Below, piece after piece: positions 43,452 to 52,559 of a stretch of DNA of 64,000 nucleotides. Origin of the DNA: Pleomorphovibrio marinus (lineage in GTDB: Bacteria; Bacteroidota; Bacteroidia; Cytophagales; Cyclobacteriaceae); assembly GCF_003347495.1 (NCBI RefSeq), contig NZ_QCXY01000001.1:62001-126000 (forward strand), written 5' to 3'. The notes under the pieces were generated by a model. It saw nothing but the letters and a program-made list of their open reading frames with translations. It searched no databases and was not told the DNA's origin. How positions within the stretch are numbered: position 1 is the stretch's first letter; each line of letters opens with the position of its first letter. A program made the position numbers and the translations under genes.

Positions 43452-43973
43452 ATGGAATATTTGACTAATCTTTTGATGGTGGTACTACCTGCAGGGCTTG
43501 CCATTTATGGCATGTACATTATTGCGGTATCATTTTTGAAGAAAGAAAGAGAGTTTAAATTGGTGGAACTCAAGACCAAAAACACCGATGTGATCCTTCC
43601 CGTACGCTTGCAAGCGGGAGAAAGACTTTGCTTGTTCCTGGAAAGAATCACTCCCAACAACCTATTAAGGAGAGTAAACCAACCGGAGTTCACTTCCGCC
43701 GAGCTCCATGCAAGGTTAATTGGTGAAGTACGGGAAGAGTTCAATCACAACCTCAGCCAGCAGGTTTATTTCTCGGATGAAACATGGGAAAGCGTACGAA
43801 ACGCCACCGAACAAGTGCTCACCCTGGTCAACAGGGCCTACCAGGAAGTGCATAATGAAAGCAAGGGGCTGGAACTTGCAAAAAAGGTCTTTCAACTCAG
43901 CATGGAACAAACCGTTGATACTATAGCGGATGCACGGAAACAAGTGAAATCAGAAATTCGGGTGTACTTCTAA
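43452..43973 (+). CDS. membrane-anchored protein conserved in Bacteroidota, 173 aa
   Basis: One N-terminal transmembrane helix (LLMVVLPAGLAIYGMYIIAVSFL) is followed by a short basic linker and a mostly helical cytoplasmic part: ILPVRLQAGERLCLFLERITPNNLLRR, LHARLIGEVREEFNHNLSQQVYFSDETWESVRNATEQVLTLVNRAY. I know similar proteins of this size in Bacteroidota but no function. It is followed 11 bases later by a DUF1232 protein on the same strand. Confidence 0.72.
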   Translation: MEYLTNLLMVVLPAGLAIYGMYIIAVSFLKKEREFKLVELKTKNTDVILPVRLQAGERLCLFLERITPNNLLRRVNQPEFTSAELHARLIGEVREEFNHNLSQQVYFSDETWESVRNATEQVLTLVNRAYQEVHNESKGLELAKKVFQLSMEQTVDTIADARKQVKSEIRVYF

Positions 43974-43984
43974 ATCTAATCCCA

Positions 43985-44407
43985 ATGAATGTAAGAACAG
44001 ATTATGAGCAGGTGTTTGACAAGGCAAGACGCTTGTACGAGTCCAGAGCGCAGAAAATTTCGCTTTGCGACAAAAAAATAAGACTACTACTTGACCGGGT
44101 AAGCCTTCGTTTAAAGGAGTTCTCCGCTACTCCTTTGGTAATGGAGGCAAGGTTTCAACTGGAGGTGTTTATACGGATGCTGACTGCACATATCCAAAAA
44201 AGATACAGGAGTCTTTCGCCTAGATCCTTAGCCTTGCTGGTCCTTGGACTTTTCTATTTTGCCCTGCCCTTGGACTTAGTGCCGGACTTTATACCATTTG
44301 TGGGGTACGTAGACGATCTTTCCGTTTTACTGGCCGTTTATAAAAGCATACATGTAGATATAGAGCGGTTTTTGGAGTGGGAAAGAAGTCAAGCCAAGAC
44401 AGAATGA
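43985..44407 (+). CDS. YkvA family (DUF1232) protein, 140 aa
   Basis: The C-terminal half contains the DUF1232 core: LALLVLGLFYFALPLDLVPDFIPFVGYVDDLSVLLAVY, a membrane-embedded hairpin with the P-DLVPDFIP-GY-DD signature. The N-terminal ~60 residues are helical and basic. The family has no established function. The stop overlaps the start of the next gene by four bases (ATGA). Confidence 0.87.
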   Translation: MNVRTDYEQVFDKARRLYESRAQKISLCDKKIRLLLDRVSLRLKEFSATPLVMEARFQLEVFIRMLTAHIQKRYRSLSPRSLALLVLGLFYFALPLDLVPDFIPFVGYVDDLSVLLAVYKSIHVDIERFLEWERSQAKTE

Positions 44408-45120
44408 AGAAAGCCGCCATCGTAACCGGAGCATCAGGATTAGTGGGCATGCAGCTCTTGCATCAACTTTTTTCCTCAAAGGATTACCAGTACATAGTTG
44501 CACTTTCAAGAAGGGAACTGGCCCTGAAGCACTCCAAGTTGGTGCAGGTGGTGACAGACTTCAAAGAGCTGCCCCAAATCAACCTCCCTGAAAAGCTGAG
44601 GGAAAAGAACATGGGAGGAGACCTAAACTCCCTAATTACGGGGTTGGAAACTAGTTCCCTAGAGCTGCACGGCTACTGTGCTTTGGGCACTACCCTTAAA
44701 CAGGCAGGTTCCAAGGAGAAATTCCGAGAAATAGATCACGATTATGTGATTGATTTTGCCTCTTGGTGCAAGAAATTAGGCACCAAAAAATTCCTTTATG
44801 TAAGTGCCCTAGGGGCCGACAAAGATTCCAAGTTTTTTTACAATAGGGTCAAGGGTGAAATTGAGGCAGACCTGAAAAACATTTCCTTTGATTACCTCGG
44901 TATTTTCAGGCCTTCCGTGCTAAGCGGCAATCGCCGGGAAAGCAGACTTGGGGAAGAAATTGGGCGAGTAGTGATGAATGCGGTTGCCTTTTTGGGTTTG
45001 TTTAGGAAGTACAAACCCATAGAAGGGGTAAAAGTAGCTAAATGTATGGTTCACCACGCAAATGCGGACAATGCGGAAAAATTCGAGATCCTATTTTCAA
45101 AAGACATGCAGCAATTCTAA
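44404..45120 (+). CDS. NAD(P)-binding atypical SDR (HTATIP2/YbjT-like) oxidoreductase
   Basis: A 238-residue Rossmann protein starting KKAAIVTGASGLVGMQLLHQL (nucleotide loop TGASGLVG). It contains YCALGTTLKQAGSKEKFREIDHDYVIDFASWCKKLGTKKFLYVSALGADKDSKFFYNRVKGE, where Ser and the Y-x3-K (YNRVK) are in catalytic register, and LGIFRPSVLSGNR. This is the TIP30-like subgroup. The start is the ATG at 44404 overlapping the DUF1232 stop. The substrate is unknown. Confidence 0.85.
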   Translation: MKKAAIVTGASGLVGMQLLHQLFSSKDYQYIVALSRRELALKHSKLVQVVTDFKELPQINLPEKLREKNMGGDLNSLITGLETSSLELHGYCALGTTLKQAGSKEKFREIDHDYVIDFASWCKKLGTKKFLYVSALGADKDSKFFYNRVKGEIEADLKNISFDYLGIFRPSVLSGNRRESRLGEEIGRVVMNAVAFLGLFRKYKPIEGVKVAKCMVHHANADNAEKFEILFSKDMQQF

Positions 45121-45129
45121 CTTTCGGGA

Positions 45130-45582
45130 ATGATAGCTGTTTTACAACGAGTGAGTAGGTCTTCAGTAAGCATAGAAGGAGAAATCAAGGGTGAAATTGA
45201 GCAAGGCCTTATGGTCTTGTTAGGAATAGAGGACGCCGATTCCCAAGAGGACATTGATTGGCTCAGCCGAAAAATAACCAATATGCGGATTTTCCCAGAT
45301 GAGAAAGGGGTAATGAACAAAAGCATACTGGAAACACACGGAGAGCTTCTCCTTATCAGTCAGTTTACCCTTCACGCAAGTACAAAAAAAGGCAATCGAC
45401 CCTCTTATATCAAAGCCGCTAAGCCTGAAATTGCCATTCCGCTTTATGAGGCTTGCAAGATTCAGCTTTCTCAGGATCTAGGCAAACCCATAGCCTCAGG
45501 GGAGTTTGGTGCAAATATGCAGGTTTCTCTTATCAATGATGGTCCCGTCACCATTATCATAGACTCCAAAAACAAAGTGTAG
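45130..45582 (+). CDS. dtd: D-aminoacyl-tRNA deacylase
   Basis: The 150-residue enzyme frees tRNA from D-amino acids and glycine mischarging. The family blocks are complete: MIAVLQRVSRSSVSIEGE, GLMVLLGIEDADSQEDIDWL, the catalytic SQFTLHAS motif, KGNRPSYIKAAKP, and the cross-subunit NDGPVTIIID motif near the C-terminus. It sits in a tight run of plus-strand genes between the SDR and the ABC protein. Confidence 0.93.
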   Translation: MIAVLQRVSRSSVSIEGEIKGEIEQGLMVLLGIEDADSQEDIDWLSRKITNMRIFPDEKGVMNKSILETHGELLLISQFTLHASTKKGNRPSYIKAAKPEIAIPLYEACKIQLSQDLGKPIASGEFGANMQVSLINDGPVTIIIDSKNKV

Positions 45583-45585
45583 AAA

Positions 45586-47106
45586 ATGACAGGAAGCAAC
45601 CGTCAGGAAAAACCCTTTTTAACCCTCTCAAACGCCTCTGTGAACAGACGGGGTAAGACTATTTTTCAGGAATTGACAGTAGAAATAAAACAAGGTGAAA
45701 ATTGGGCAATATTAGCAGGTTCGGGGACGGAAAAGACGGCCTTTTTAGAAACTGTGCTCGGTAGAACCAGCCTGGTTTCCGGAAGTATTACTCGTCATTT
45801 CGCCAGGGATTATCAGGAGGCCCTCTCAAGAAAAGGAGAAATCAACAGCTTCAGGGATCTTATTGCCTATGTGTCCCAACAATACGGATTTACCAATAAG
45901 TCCAACATCCAAGAATTTTATTATCAGCAACGTTTCAATAGTATGGATGCGGAAGACACCCATACCGTGGAACAGTACCTCCTACAGCAAAACGGAAACC
46001 GTCCGGGGTATTGGGACTTGGAAAATACCTTAAGGACCCTTAACCTTACCCATCTCCGGGACAAATCCCTAATTAAGCTTTCCAACGGAGAGACCCGAAG
46101 GTTGGCCATTGCCGTAGGCCTGTTACGAAACCCCAAACTATTTCTGATGGACAGGCCCATGACGGGGCTGGACCAGGAAACCCGGGAACAATTTGGCAAC
46201 CTCCTAGCAGAGATCTGCAAAAGTGGTATTCAGGTAATCATGACCACCACCCCTTCGGAAATCCCCAACTGCATACAGCGTGTTGGGCATATCCGGGACG
46301 GTAGGTTGGAAGTCGTAGGTGACCTGGGGCAACTTCATCTTTCCGAAAACGGAAAACCTATACCTCCACGTCCATTGGTAAAACACCTACTGGGAAATTA
46401 CCCTACCCCAAAGTACCAAAACTTGGCCGCCTTCAATATGGTAAACATTAAATATGGGGACAAAACCATCCTGGAAGACTTTAGTTGGCAAGTAAAACCT
46501 GGAGAAAGGTGGCTGCTAAAGGGACACAACGGGGCTGGGAAATCGACCTTGGTGAGTCTTCTGGTAGGCGAAAACCCCCAAGCCTATGCCAATGATCTCC
46601 ACTTATTTGACCGAAAGAGGGGGACAGGAGAAAGTATCTGGGACGTCAAAAGGCCCACCGGATTTGTATCTCCAGAACTAAGCCGCTTCTTCCCTGCCAA
46701 CCAGACCTGTTTGAAGGTGGTGCTCTCCGGTCTTTTTGACACCATGGGTCTTTTTAAAAAAACCAGCCCAGAACAACACAGCCTCGCCCTAGCCTGGATG
46801 GAGGCCCTGTCCATCCTACATATCAAGGACCTGCGCATACAGCAAGTTAGTCTGGAAGACCAACGATTTTGCCTCCTGGCCAGGGCGATGATAAAACAGC
46901 CAGCACTGCTGGTGTTGGACGAAGCTGCACAAGGAATGGATGAGGAACAACGTCTGCTCTTCAAACAAATCGTGGAAGAAATCTGTAGGAACACCTCTGT
47001 GGGCTTGATTTACGTAAGCCATTATGCCGATGATGTCCCTGGATGCGTGGACAAACAAATTACCTTGGAGAACGGTAGACTGAAAAGCAAAGAAGAAATT
47101 TATTAG
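45586..47106 (+). CDS. double ABC ATPase (ModF-like), one consensus and one degenerate site
   Basis: A 506-residue soluble protein with two ABC ATPase domains and no membrane domain, resembling ModF/PhrA. Domain 1 (about 10-245) has a degenerate Walker A (AGSGTEKT, Glu49 replacing the last Gly), a good signature (LSNGETRRLAIA), an altered Walker B (FLMDRPMTGLD, Arg in place of the catalytic Glu) and no switch His (TTTPSE). Domain 2 (about 265-500) has a perfect Walker A (GHNGAGKST), a degenerate signature (VSLEDQRFCLLA), intact Walker B (LLVLDEAAQGMD) and switch His (YVSHY). Across the sandwich, site 2 is complete and site 1 is dead. The role is unknown; ModF-type proteins are linked to molybdate genes, none of which are seen here. 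Confidence 0.85.
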   Translation: MTGSNRQEKPFLTLSNASVNRRGKTIFQELTVEIKQGENWAILAGSGTEKTAFLETVLGRTSLVSGSITRHFARDYQEALSRKGEINSFRDLIAYVSQQYGFTNKSNIQEFYYQQRFNSMDAEDTHTVEQYLLQQNGNRPGYWDLENTLRTLNLTHLRDKSLIKLSNGETRRLAIAVGLLRNPKLFLMDRPMTGLDQETREQFGNLLAEICKSGIQVIMTTTPSEIPNCIQRVGHIRDGRLEVVGDLGQLHLSENGKPIPPRPLVKHLLGNYPTPKYQNLAAFNMVNIKYGDKTILEDFSWQVKPGERWLLKGHNGAGKSTLVSLLVGENPQAYANDLHLFDRKRGTGESIWDVKRPTGFVSPELSRFFPANQTCLKVVLSGLFDTMGLFKKTSPEQHSLALAWMEALSILHIKDLRIQQVSLEDQRFCLLARAMIKQPALLVLDEAAQGMDEEQRLLFKQIVEEICRNTSVGLIYVSHYADDVPGCVDKQITLENGRLKSKEEIY

Positions 47107-47118
47107 ACCCTTTTGATC

Positions 47119-47457
47119 ATGACGATTCAAGAAGCACAGGAAAAAATTGACAGTTGGATCAACACCACCGGCGTACGGTATTTCAGTGAACTTACCAATA
47201 TGGCCATACTTACCGAAGAGGTGGGCGAAGTGGCGCGACTAATGGCCAGGCGCTACGGTGACCAATCCTTCAAGAAGGGGGAAGAGGATCGGGAGCTTGC
47301 CGATGAAATGGCCGATGTGCTTTGGGTTTTGATATGTCTAGCCAACCAAACAGGGGTGGATCTGACGGCTGCTTTGGAGAAAAATTTTGAAAAAAAGAAC
47401 ATCAGAGATTCTGAAAGGCATAAAAACAACCCCAAGTTGAAGGATAAAAACAGTTAG
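47119..47457 (+). CDS. MazG-like nucleotide pyrophosphohydrolase, 112 aa
   Basis: An all-alpha NTP pyrophosphatase fold with the metal-binding pattern ILTEEVGEVARLMARRYG (ExxE) and LADEMADVLWVLICLANQTG (ExxD). These enzymes hydrolyse non-canonical or excess nucleoside triphosphates. The start is the ATG at 47119; the TTG two codons earlier is less likely. It follows the ABC protein by 12 bases and is probably the last gene of this plus-strand operon. Confidence 0.88.
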   Translation: MTIQEAQEKIDSWINTTGVRYFSELTNMAILTEEVGEVARLMARRYGDQSFKKGEEDRELADEMADVLWVLICLANQTGVDLTAALEKNFEKKNIRDSERHKNNPKLKDKNS

Positions 47458-47510
47458 GGTTTACCCTTTTATATTTTATGACATTAGGCATATCATATGC
47501 TTTACCTGAT

Positions 47511-48152
47511 TCAATCCATATACTTACCAATTACTTTCGACCAGATCTCGTATCCCTTTTTATTCATGTGCAAATCGTCCTCCAAAAAAATATCATTCAT
47601 CGGCTTTCCGTCTTGTCCAAGCATATCATCCCATACATTCACAAAAATCACACCTTCTGTGGCGTTGGCATATGTCTGAAGTTGCTTGTTCAGGGCTTCA
47701 TACCTATCGGCTTTATCCCACCTTGCTATGCTGGGTTTAGGGCTGATGAGGTAGATATCCGTTTCAGGTAGATCAAGCTTGATCTGAGTAACGATAAGGT
47801 TTATGGTCTCGCGGATTTCTTGCAGGCTTTTTCCGGAACTCAGGTCATTGTCACCTTCATAAATAAACACCTTGCTAGGTTCATATGCCATTACTAGCTC
47901 ATCCACAAAATGAAGCAAATCAGTAGCATGAGAACCCCCAAACCCCGCATTCACCACTTGGTGATCGGGAAAATCCCTTGCCAGGTCATCCCATAGCTTC
48001 ACACTGGAACTCCCAGTGAAAACCACCGACCCCTGGTGCTCAGAGGGCGGATAGACCGCATGGATTTTTTCCACCTCTTGATCAAATCTGGCCGGGTCTT
48101 GGGCAAATGTGGTAAAGGGCATTGCCAAAAGTAATACCATTAAATACTTCAT
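47511..48152 (-). CDS. secreted SGNH/GDSL hydrolase
   Basis: A 213-residue esterase-type protein with a signal peptide (MKYLMVLLLAMPFTTFAQ). The SGNH blocks are VFTGSSSVKLWDDL (nucleophile Ser region), VVNAGFGGSHATDLLHF (Gly block), FIYEGDNDLSSGKS (Asn block) and FLEDDLHMNKKGYEIW (Asp-x-x-His). It is closest to secreted carbohydrate or acetyl esterases. It is divergent from the sulfatase gene with a 201-base gap, so both may serve extracellular glycan processing. Confidence 0.88.
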   Translation of the reverse strand: MKYLMVLLLAMPFTTFAQDPARFDQEVEKIHAVYPPSEHQGSVVFTGSSSVKLWDDLARDFPDHQVVNAGFGGSHATDLLHFVDELVMAYEPSKVFIYEGDNDLSSGKSLQEIRETINLIVTQIKLDLPETDIYLISPKPSIARWDKADRYEALNKQLQTYANATEGVIFVNVWDDMLGQDGKPMNDIFLEDDLHMNKKGYEIWSKVIGKYMD

Positions 48153-48353
48153 TTTTTAACTTTACTACTGGTGAAAAACCTCTTTTTGAGGAGGCACCAA
48201 AAAGGATGCCATAAACCTGTACCATACCAGGTACTAATTACATACTAGCCTAGAGGAAGAAAAACCCTTCCATATCTTAAAATTCGGAAAACCCCATAAA
48301 ATTCTGTATTTTTCCTAAGCTATTATCGTCTGTCACTAACCCAAAAACTAACC

Positions 48354-49817
48354 ATGAATAAACTGTATATCTTTTTTATAGCTCAATTTTTTCTGTTTTC
48401 TTGCAACCCATCCAGCGATAGGGAGGGGCCAGAAGCCCAAGCCTACCCCAATGTGATTTTTGTATTGGCCGACCAGTGGAGGGGAGAGGCAGTAGGATAT
48501 GCTGGCAACAGAGACATCATCACCCCTAACCTGGACCGCCTTGCGGAAGAAAGTGTGGTATTTGAAAATACCGTAGCCATGATCCCCGTATGCGCACCAT
48601 GGAGGGCCAGTTTTCTCACTGGGCAATACCCCCTTACTCATGGGGTATTTTATAATGACCAGCCCCTATCCCCTGAGGCTGTAAGCATGGGTAAACTCTA
48701 TAAAGAGGCCGGGTACCAGACTGGTTATATTGGAAAATGGCACCTTAATGGCCGACAGGAAAAAGACAAGCCCTTTAGTGGAAGGGACAAGCCCGTCCCT
48801 AGAGAAAGAAGACAGGGGTTTGATTATTGGAAAGTGAGCGAAGTCACCCATAACTACAACGAAAGTTTTTATTTTGACGAAAATGATAAAAAGCATTTTT
48901 GGGAAGGGTATGATGTGTTTCCCCAGACTGACAGTGCCATCAGTTATATACATAGGAACAAGGAGCAGCCCTTTTTGCTGTACCTTTCTTGGGGACCACC
49001 TCATGACCCCTACTTCACTGCCCCGGAAGAATACAGAAATAGGTATGACCCTGCCAATATAGCCTTAAGGCCAAATGTACCCGAGGAATTCCAGGACAGT
49101 GCCCGAAATGTAATTGCTGCTTATTATGCCCACTGCACAGCTATGGATAAGGCGCTAGGGGACCTGCTGGATGCCGTGGAAGAGGCAGGGATTGCAGACA
49201 ACACCCTCTTTGTGTTCACATCCGACCATGGGGACATGCTTATGTCCAAGGGGGTATTGAAGAAACAACGGCCTTGGGATGAGTCCATAATGGTCCCCAT
49301 GCTGCTACGCTATCCTAATAAACTGGGAAAGGACAAAAAAACGGTTTCGGCACCGATCAACACCATGGACCTTTTGCCTACTTTCCTGGGGCTTTCGGGT
49401 ATACCTGTGCCAGAATCCATAGAGGGGGAAGACTATTCTGCGCAGTTACTCGAAGGAGTGGAATTAAAAAAGGAAGCCGCCCTTATCACCCTGCCTGTTC
49501 CCTTTCACGAGTGGAATTTCCCCAGAGGGGGGAGGGAATATCGTGGAGTAAGGACGGACCGGTACACCTATGTAAGGGACCTGAAAGGCCCTTGGCTGCT
49601 CTATGACAACAAGGAAGACCCATATCAGAAGCACAACCTAACCGACCAACCCCAGATTGCACAGCTCCAAAAGCACATGGAATCCTTGCTACAGGAGAAG
49701 CTTGCCAAGGTAAATGATGATTTCCTTCCTGCCGACGAGTACATGAAAAAGTGGGGATACCTCTATGACAGGGATGATAGCCTAAGGAGCGAGAACTACC
49801 TGGAGAGAGGAAGGTGA
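48354..49817 (+). CDS. sulfatase (formylglycine-type) lipoprotein
   Basis: A 487-residue type I sulfatase. The N-terminal lipobox is LFSC (Cys17). The metal-binding start PNVIFVLADQWRGEAVGYAG is followed by the modification motif C80-A-P-W-R in VCAPWRASFLTGQ, where Cys is converted to formylglycine, and by GYIGKWHLNG. Further conserved blocks are LYLSWGPPHDPYFTAP and LFVFTSDHGDMLMSKG. The exact sulfated substrate cannot be read from sequence. A separate sulfatase-maturating enzyme must act in trans; none is in the window. A GT4 gene follows 212 bases later. Confidence 0.93.
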   Translation: MNKLYIFFIAQFFLFSCNPSSDREGPEAQAYPNVIFVLADQWRGEAVGYAGNRDIITPNLDRLAEESVVFENTVAMIPVCAPWRASFLTGQYPLTHGVFYNDQPLSPEAVSMGKLYKEAGYQTGYIGKWHLNGRQEKDKPFSGRDKPVPRERRQGFDYWKVSEVTHNYNESFYFDENDKKHFWEGYDVFPQTDSAISYIHRNKEQPFLLYLSWGPPHDPYFTAPEEYRNRYDPANIALRPNVPEEFQDSARNVIAAYYAHCTAMDKALGDLLDAVEEAGIADNTLFVFTSDHGDMLMSKGVLKKQRPWDESIMVPMLLRYPNKLGKDKKTVSAPINTMDLLPTFLGLSGIPVPESIEGEDYSAQLLEGVELKKEAALITLPVPFHEWNFPRGGREYRGVRTDRYTYVRDLKGPWLLYDNKEDPYQKHNLTDQPQIAQLQKHMESLLQEKLAKVNDDFLPADEYMKKWGYLYDRDDSLRSENYLERGR

Positions 49818-50029
49818 AATTGTGGAGGGACCTAAGGAGGTGTTGAAAGGGTAAATAGGTACTGAAATGAACATATTTAAAGGTAAGTACCGGATTGAAT
49901 TCAGCACAGGTTTCCCCCTCTGGAAAAATAATTCACCTTCCATACCAAAAACCCATGCTGGGCACACCCTTTGTACACCATCAGCGAAACAGCAAAATGC
50001 TGTTCAAATATGACCTAGCTCTTTGAAGG

Positions 50030-52294
50030 ATGAAACTAGTATATATCGGAACCTACCCCCCTCGCCAATGTGGTATTGGTATTTTCACCAACAACCTTTA
50101 CGAATCGATGGTTACAAATCATTCTTTGGAAGGAAACAGCAATCTGTCCAATGATGAATATATAGAAGGGTTCGTAATAGCCATGAGTGACCATGACCTT
50201 ACCTATCCCTATCCTGAAGAAGTAAAGCTCAGTATCCGGCAGGAGCATCAGCGCGACTATTTGGAAGCAGTGAAGTTCATCAATATCAGTGGAGCTGATG
50301 TTTGTATTCTAGAGCATGAGTTTGGCATCTTTGGTGGGCAAAGCGGTATATATATTCTTCCCTTGCTGCATCGTCTTGAAATACCCTTAATCGTAACACT
50401 TCATACCATTTTAGAAAAACCCTCCTACAACGAAAAGGCAGTATTGAAGCAAATCTGTAAAATGGCCCAAAAAGTGGTGGTGATGAGCCATAAAGCCATT
50501 GGATTTCTTACTGATATCTATGGGGTGGAAAAAGAAAAAATTGCTTTTATCGAGCACGGAGTGCCGGATATTCATTTTGACCAAGGTCAATCCAAAAAGG
50601 CATTTAAGCTCGAAAACAAAAAATTATTGCTCACTTTTGGAATAATCAGCCGCAACAAAGGGATTGAAACTGCAATTAGGGCCTTGCCGAAAGTGATTGA
50701 AAAACATCCGGAAATGATCTACATGGTATTGGGTAAGACACATCCTAATGTGCTTCGCCATTCCGGTGAAGAATACCGTAATTATCTTCATCTTTTGGTG
50801 AAAAACCTTGGGTTAAGAGATCATGTTGTTTTCCTGAATGAATTTATAGATCAAAAAGAATTATTCAGGTATTTATGTGCCTCGGATATATACATCACCC
50901 CCTACCTAAATGAAGCACAAATCACTAGTGGTACACTCTCCTATGCCGTTGGCGTAGGTTCGGCTGTTATTTCCACACCCTACTGGCATGCATCTGAATT
51001 ATTAGCAAATGGTAGAGGACGGTTTTTTGACTTTAATGACTCCGATCAACTTTCAGGCATTTTGATGGAATTATTGGGCAATCCGCAAAAACTGAAAATG
51101 CTTAGAAAAAAAGCATTCGATTATGGGCAAACGTTAACCTGGCCAAAGTCCGGGGAGAAATACCTTTCACTGGTAAAGCAGGTTTTATCCACAAAACCAG
51201 AAGTTGCTTCCATATTAGAAACTTCCATTGACCCACTATTACTACCCGTTTTTTCTTTGGACCATATCAAGCGCCTAACAGATGATACGGGAATTATCCA
51301 GCATGCCAAGTTCGGTATCCCAAACCTGAAAGAAGGATATTGCCTGGATGATAATGCCAGAGCCTTGCTTATGGTACTTATGGCATACCGACAAACGAAA
51401 GATAAGCTTGCCCTTAACTTGGCTCCTATATACCTGAGCTATATTCATTACATGCAAAACAAAGATGGGACTTTCAGGAATTTCCTCAGTTTTAACCGTA
51501 ACTTTTTAGATGAGGTAGGGTCGGAAGATTCTTTTGGAAGAACCATCTGGGCCTTGGGATATTTATTGGGTAATGCCCCCAATGATGCATATTATCAAAC
51601 AGGGAAACTAGTATTCTTTGATGCCGCACCCAACTTTGAAAACCTTCAATCCATCAGAAGTATCGCCAATACCATGCTGGGGATCTGTTATTACCTCAAA
51701 ACGAGCCCAACGGATGAGGATATGACTGAAAGGTTAAGAAACCTCACGGGCAAGTTAATCAAGCACTATGAAGATAACAGTTCTCCGGACTGGAAATGGT
51801 TTGAACCCTTATTGGCTTATGACAATGGCATGTTACCTCTTTCGCTTTTACATGCCGCAGAGATTTTGAATGATGATACCGTAACCAAGGTTGCCTTGGA
51901 AAGTATGGGCTTTCTGACGAAAATTACACTAAAGGATGGTTACTTATCGATAATTGGAAATGAAAACTGGTATAAAAAGGAAGGAGAACGATCCATGTTT
52001 GCACAACAGCCCGTGGATGCGCTTGCCATGATTTTAATGTATCATCAGGCATATCACCTGACCGATGACAAGGAATACCTTGCAAAACTATTCTCCTGCT
52101 TTATGTGGTTCCTTGGGGAGAATGACCTTCGCATGAGCTTGTTCGATTTTGAGACAAAGGGCTGCTGTGATGGCTTCGAAAGCTATGGTGTAAACCGTAA
52201 TCAGGGCGCCGAAAGCTCACTGGCTTATTTAATTTCTCATTTAATCGTTTTGCAGGCATTTGAAGAAATGGAAAAGACAGATTTGTTGCCCTGA
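50030..52294 (+). CDS. GT4 glycosyltransferase fused to an (alpha/alpha)-barrel-like C-terminal domain
   Basis: A 754-residue two-part protein. Residues 1-380 are a GT-B glycosyltransferase: MKLVYIGTYPPRQCGIGIFTNNL, ILEHEFGIFGGQSGIYILPLL, LTFGIISRNKGIETAIRALPKV and the donor-site region ITPYLNEAQITSGTLSYAVGVGSAVISTPYWHASELL. Residues ~400-750 form an all-helical domain of glycosidase-barrel type: GYCLDDNARALLMVLM, EDSFGRTIWALGYLLG, WFEPLLAYDNGMLPLSLLHA and NRNQGAESSLAYLISHL. Its role may be glycan binding or hydrolysis, but catalytic residues are not assignable. It heads a cluster with a second GT4, a GH130 and an epimerase. Its stop codon is the first three bases of repeat G. Confidence 0.85.
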   Translation: MKLVYIGTYPPRQCGIGIFTNNLYESMVTNHSLEGNSNLSNDEYIEGFVIAMSDHDLTYPYPEEVKLSIRQEHQRDYLEAVKFINISGADVCILEHEFGIFGGQSGIYILPLLHRLEIPLIVTLHTILEKPSYNEKAVLKQICKMAQKVVVMSHKAIGFLTDIYGVEKEKIAFIEHGVPDIHFDQGQSKKAFKLENKKLLLTFGIISRNKGIETAIRALPKVIEKHPEMIYMVLGKTHPNVLRHSGEEYRNYLHLLVKNLGLRDHVVFLNEFIDQKELFRYLCASDIYITPYLNEAQITSGTLSYAVGVGSAVISTPYWHASELLANGRGRFFDFNDSDQLSGILMELLGNPQKLKMLRKKAFDYGQTLTWPKSGEKYLSLVKQVLSTKPEVASILETSIDPLLLPVFSLDHIKRLTDDTGIIQHAKFGIPNLKEGYCLDDNARALLMVLMAYRQTKDKLALNLAPIYLSYIHYMQNKDGTFRNFLSFNRNFLDEVGSEDSFGRTIWALGYLLGNAPNDAYYQTGKLVFFDAAPNFENLQSIRSIANTMLGICYYLKTSPTDEDMTERLRNLTGKLIKHYEDNSSPDWKWFEPLLAYDNGMLPLSLLHAAEILNDDTVTKVALESMGFLTKITLKDGYLSIIGNENWYKKEGERSMFAQQPVDALAMILMYHQAYHLTDDKEYLAKLFSCFMWFLGENDLRMSLFDFETKGCCDGFESYGVNRNQGAESSLAYLISHLIVLQAFEEMEKTDLLP

Positions 52295-52448
52295 AATCGA
52301 GCCTGCCTGGACGGCAGTCAGGGCATGACGCGAGCGACACACGAGGGGATGATTATCGTTTCGAGATTCCCCCGAATCGAGTTCCCCGAAGCGAGTTCGG
52401 GGCAGGCAGGGGCAAGCTATGTGACCGTTGAAAAGAAAATATAAACAC
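52292..52448 (+). repeat. dispersed leader repeat, copy G (first of a tandem pair)
   Basis: The copy begins with the TGA stop codon of the GT4-fusion gene (TGAAATCGAGCC) and ends AATATAAACAC before the ATG of copy I at 52449. It carries both hairpins. Its left hairpin arm matches copy B (CTGCCTGG) while its right arm matches C (GTCAGGGC), a hybrid of the two sequence types. Confidence 0.87.
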
Positions 52449-52559
52449 ATGAAATCGAGCCTGTCCTGACGGCAGTCAGGGCATGACGAGCACGTCACAC
52501 ACTGGGATGATTATAGACTGCGAGATTCCATATGACCGCTGAAAAGACAATATAAACAT
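52449..52559 (+). repeat. dispersed leader repeat, copy I, fused to the second GT4 gene
   Basis: The unit begins ATGAAATCGAGCC and ends CAATATAAACAT, followed immediately by the ATG of the second GT4 gene at 52560. The middle hairpin region is deleted, as in copy F. Copies G and I together fill the whole intergenic space between the two glycosyltransferase genes. Confidence 0.88.

Noticed and set aside
49867-50013. 48-codon ORF between the sulfatase and the GT4-fusion gene
   Set aside because: Composition is not convincing, it ends 16 bases before the next gene without coupling, and no motif is recognisable.
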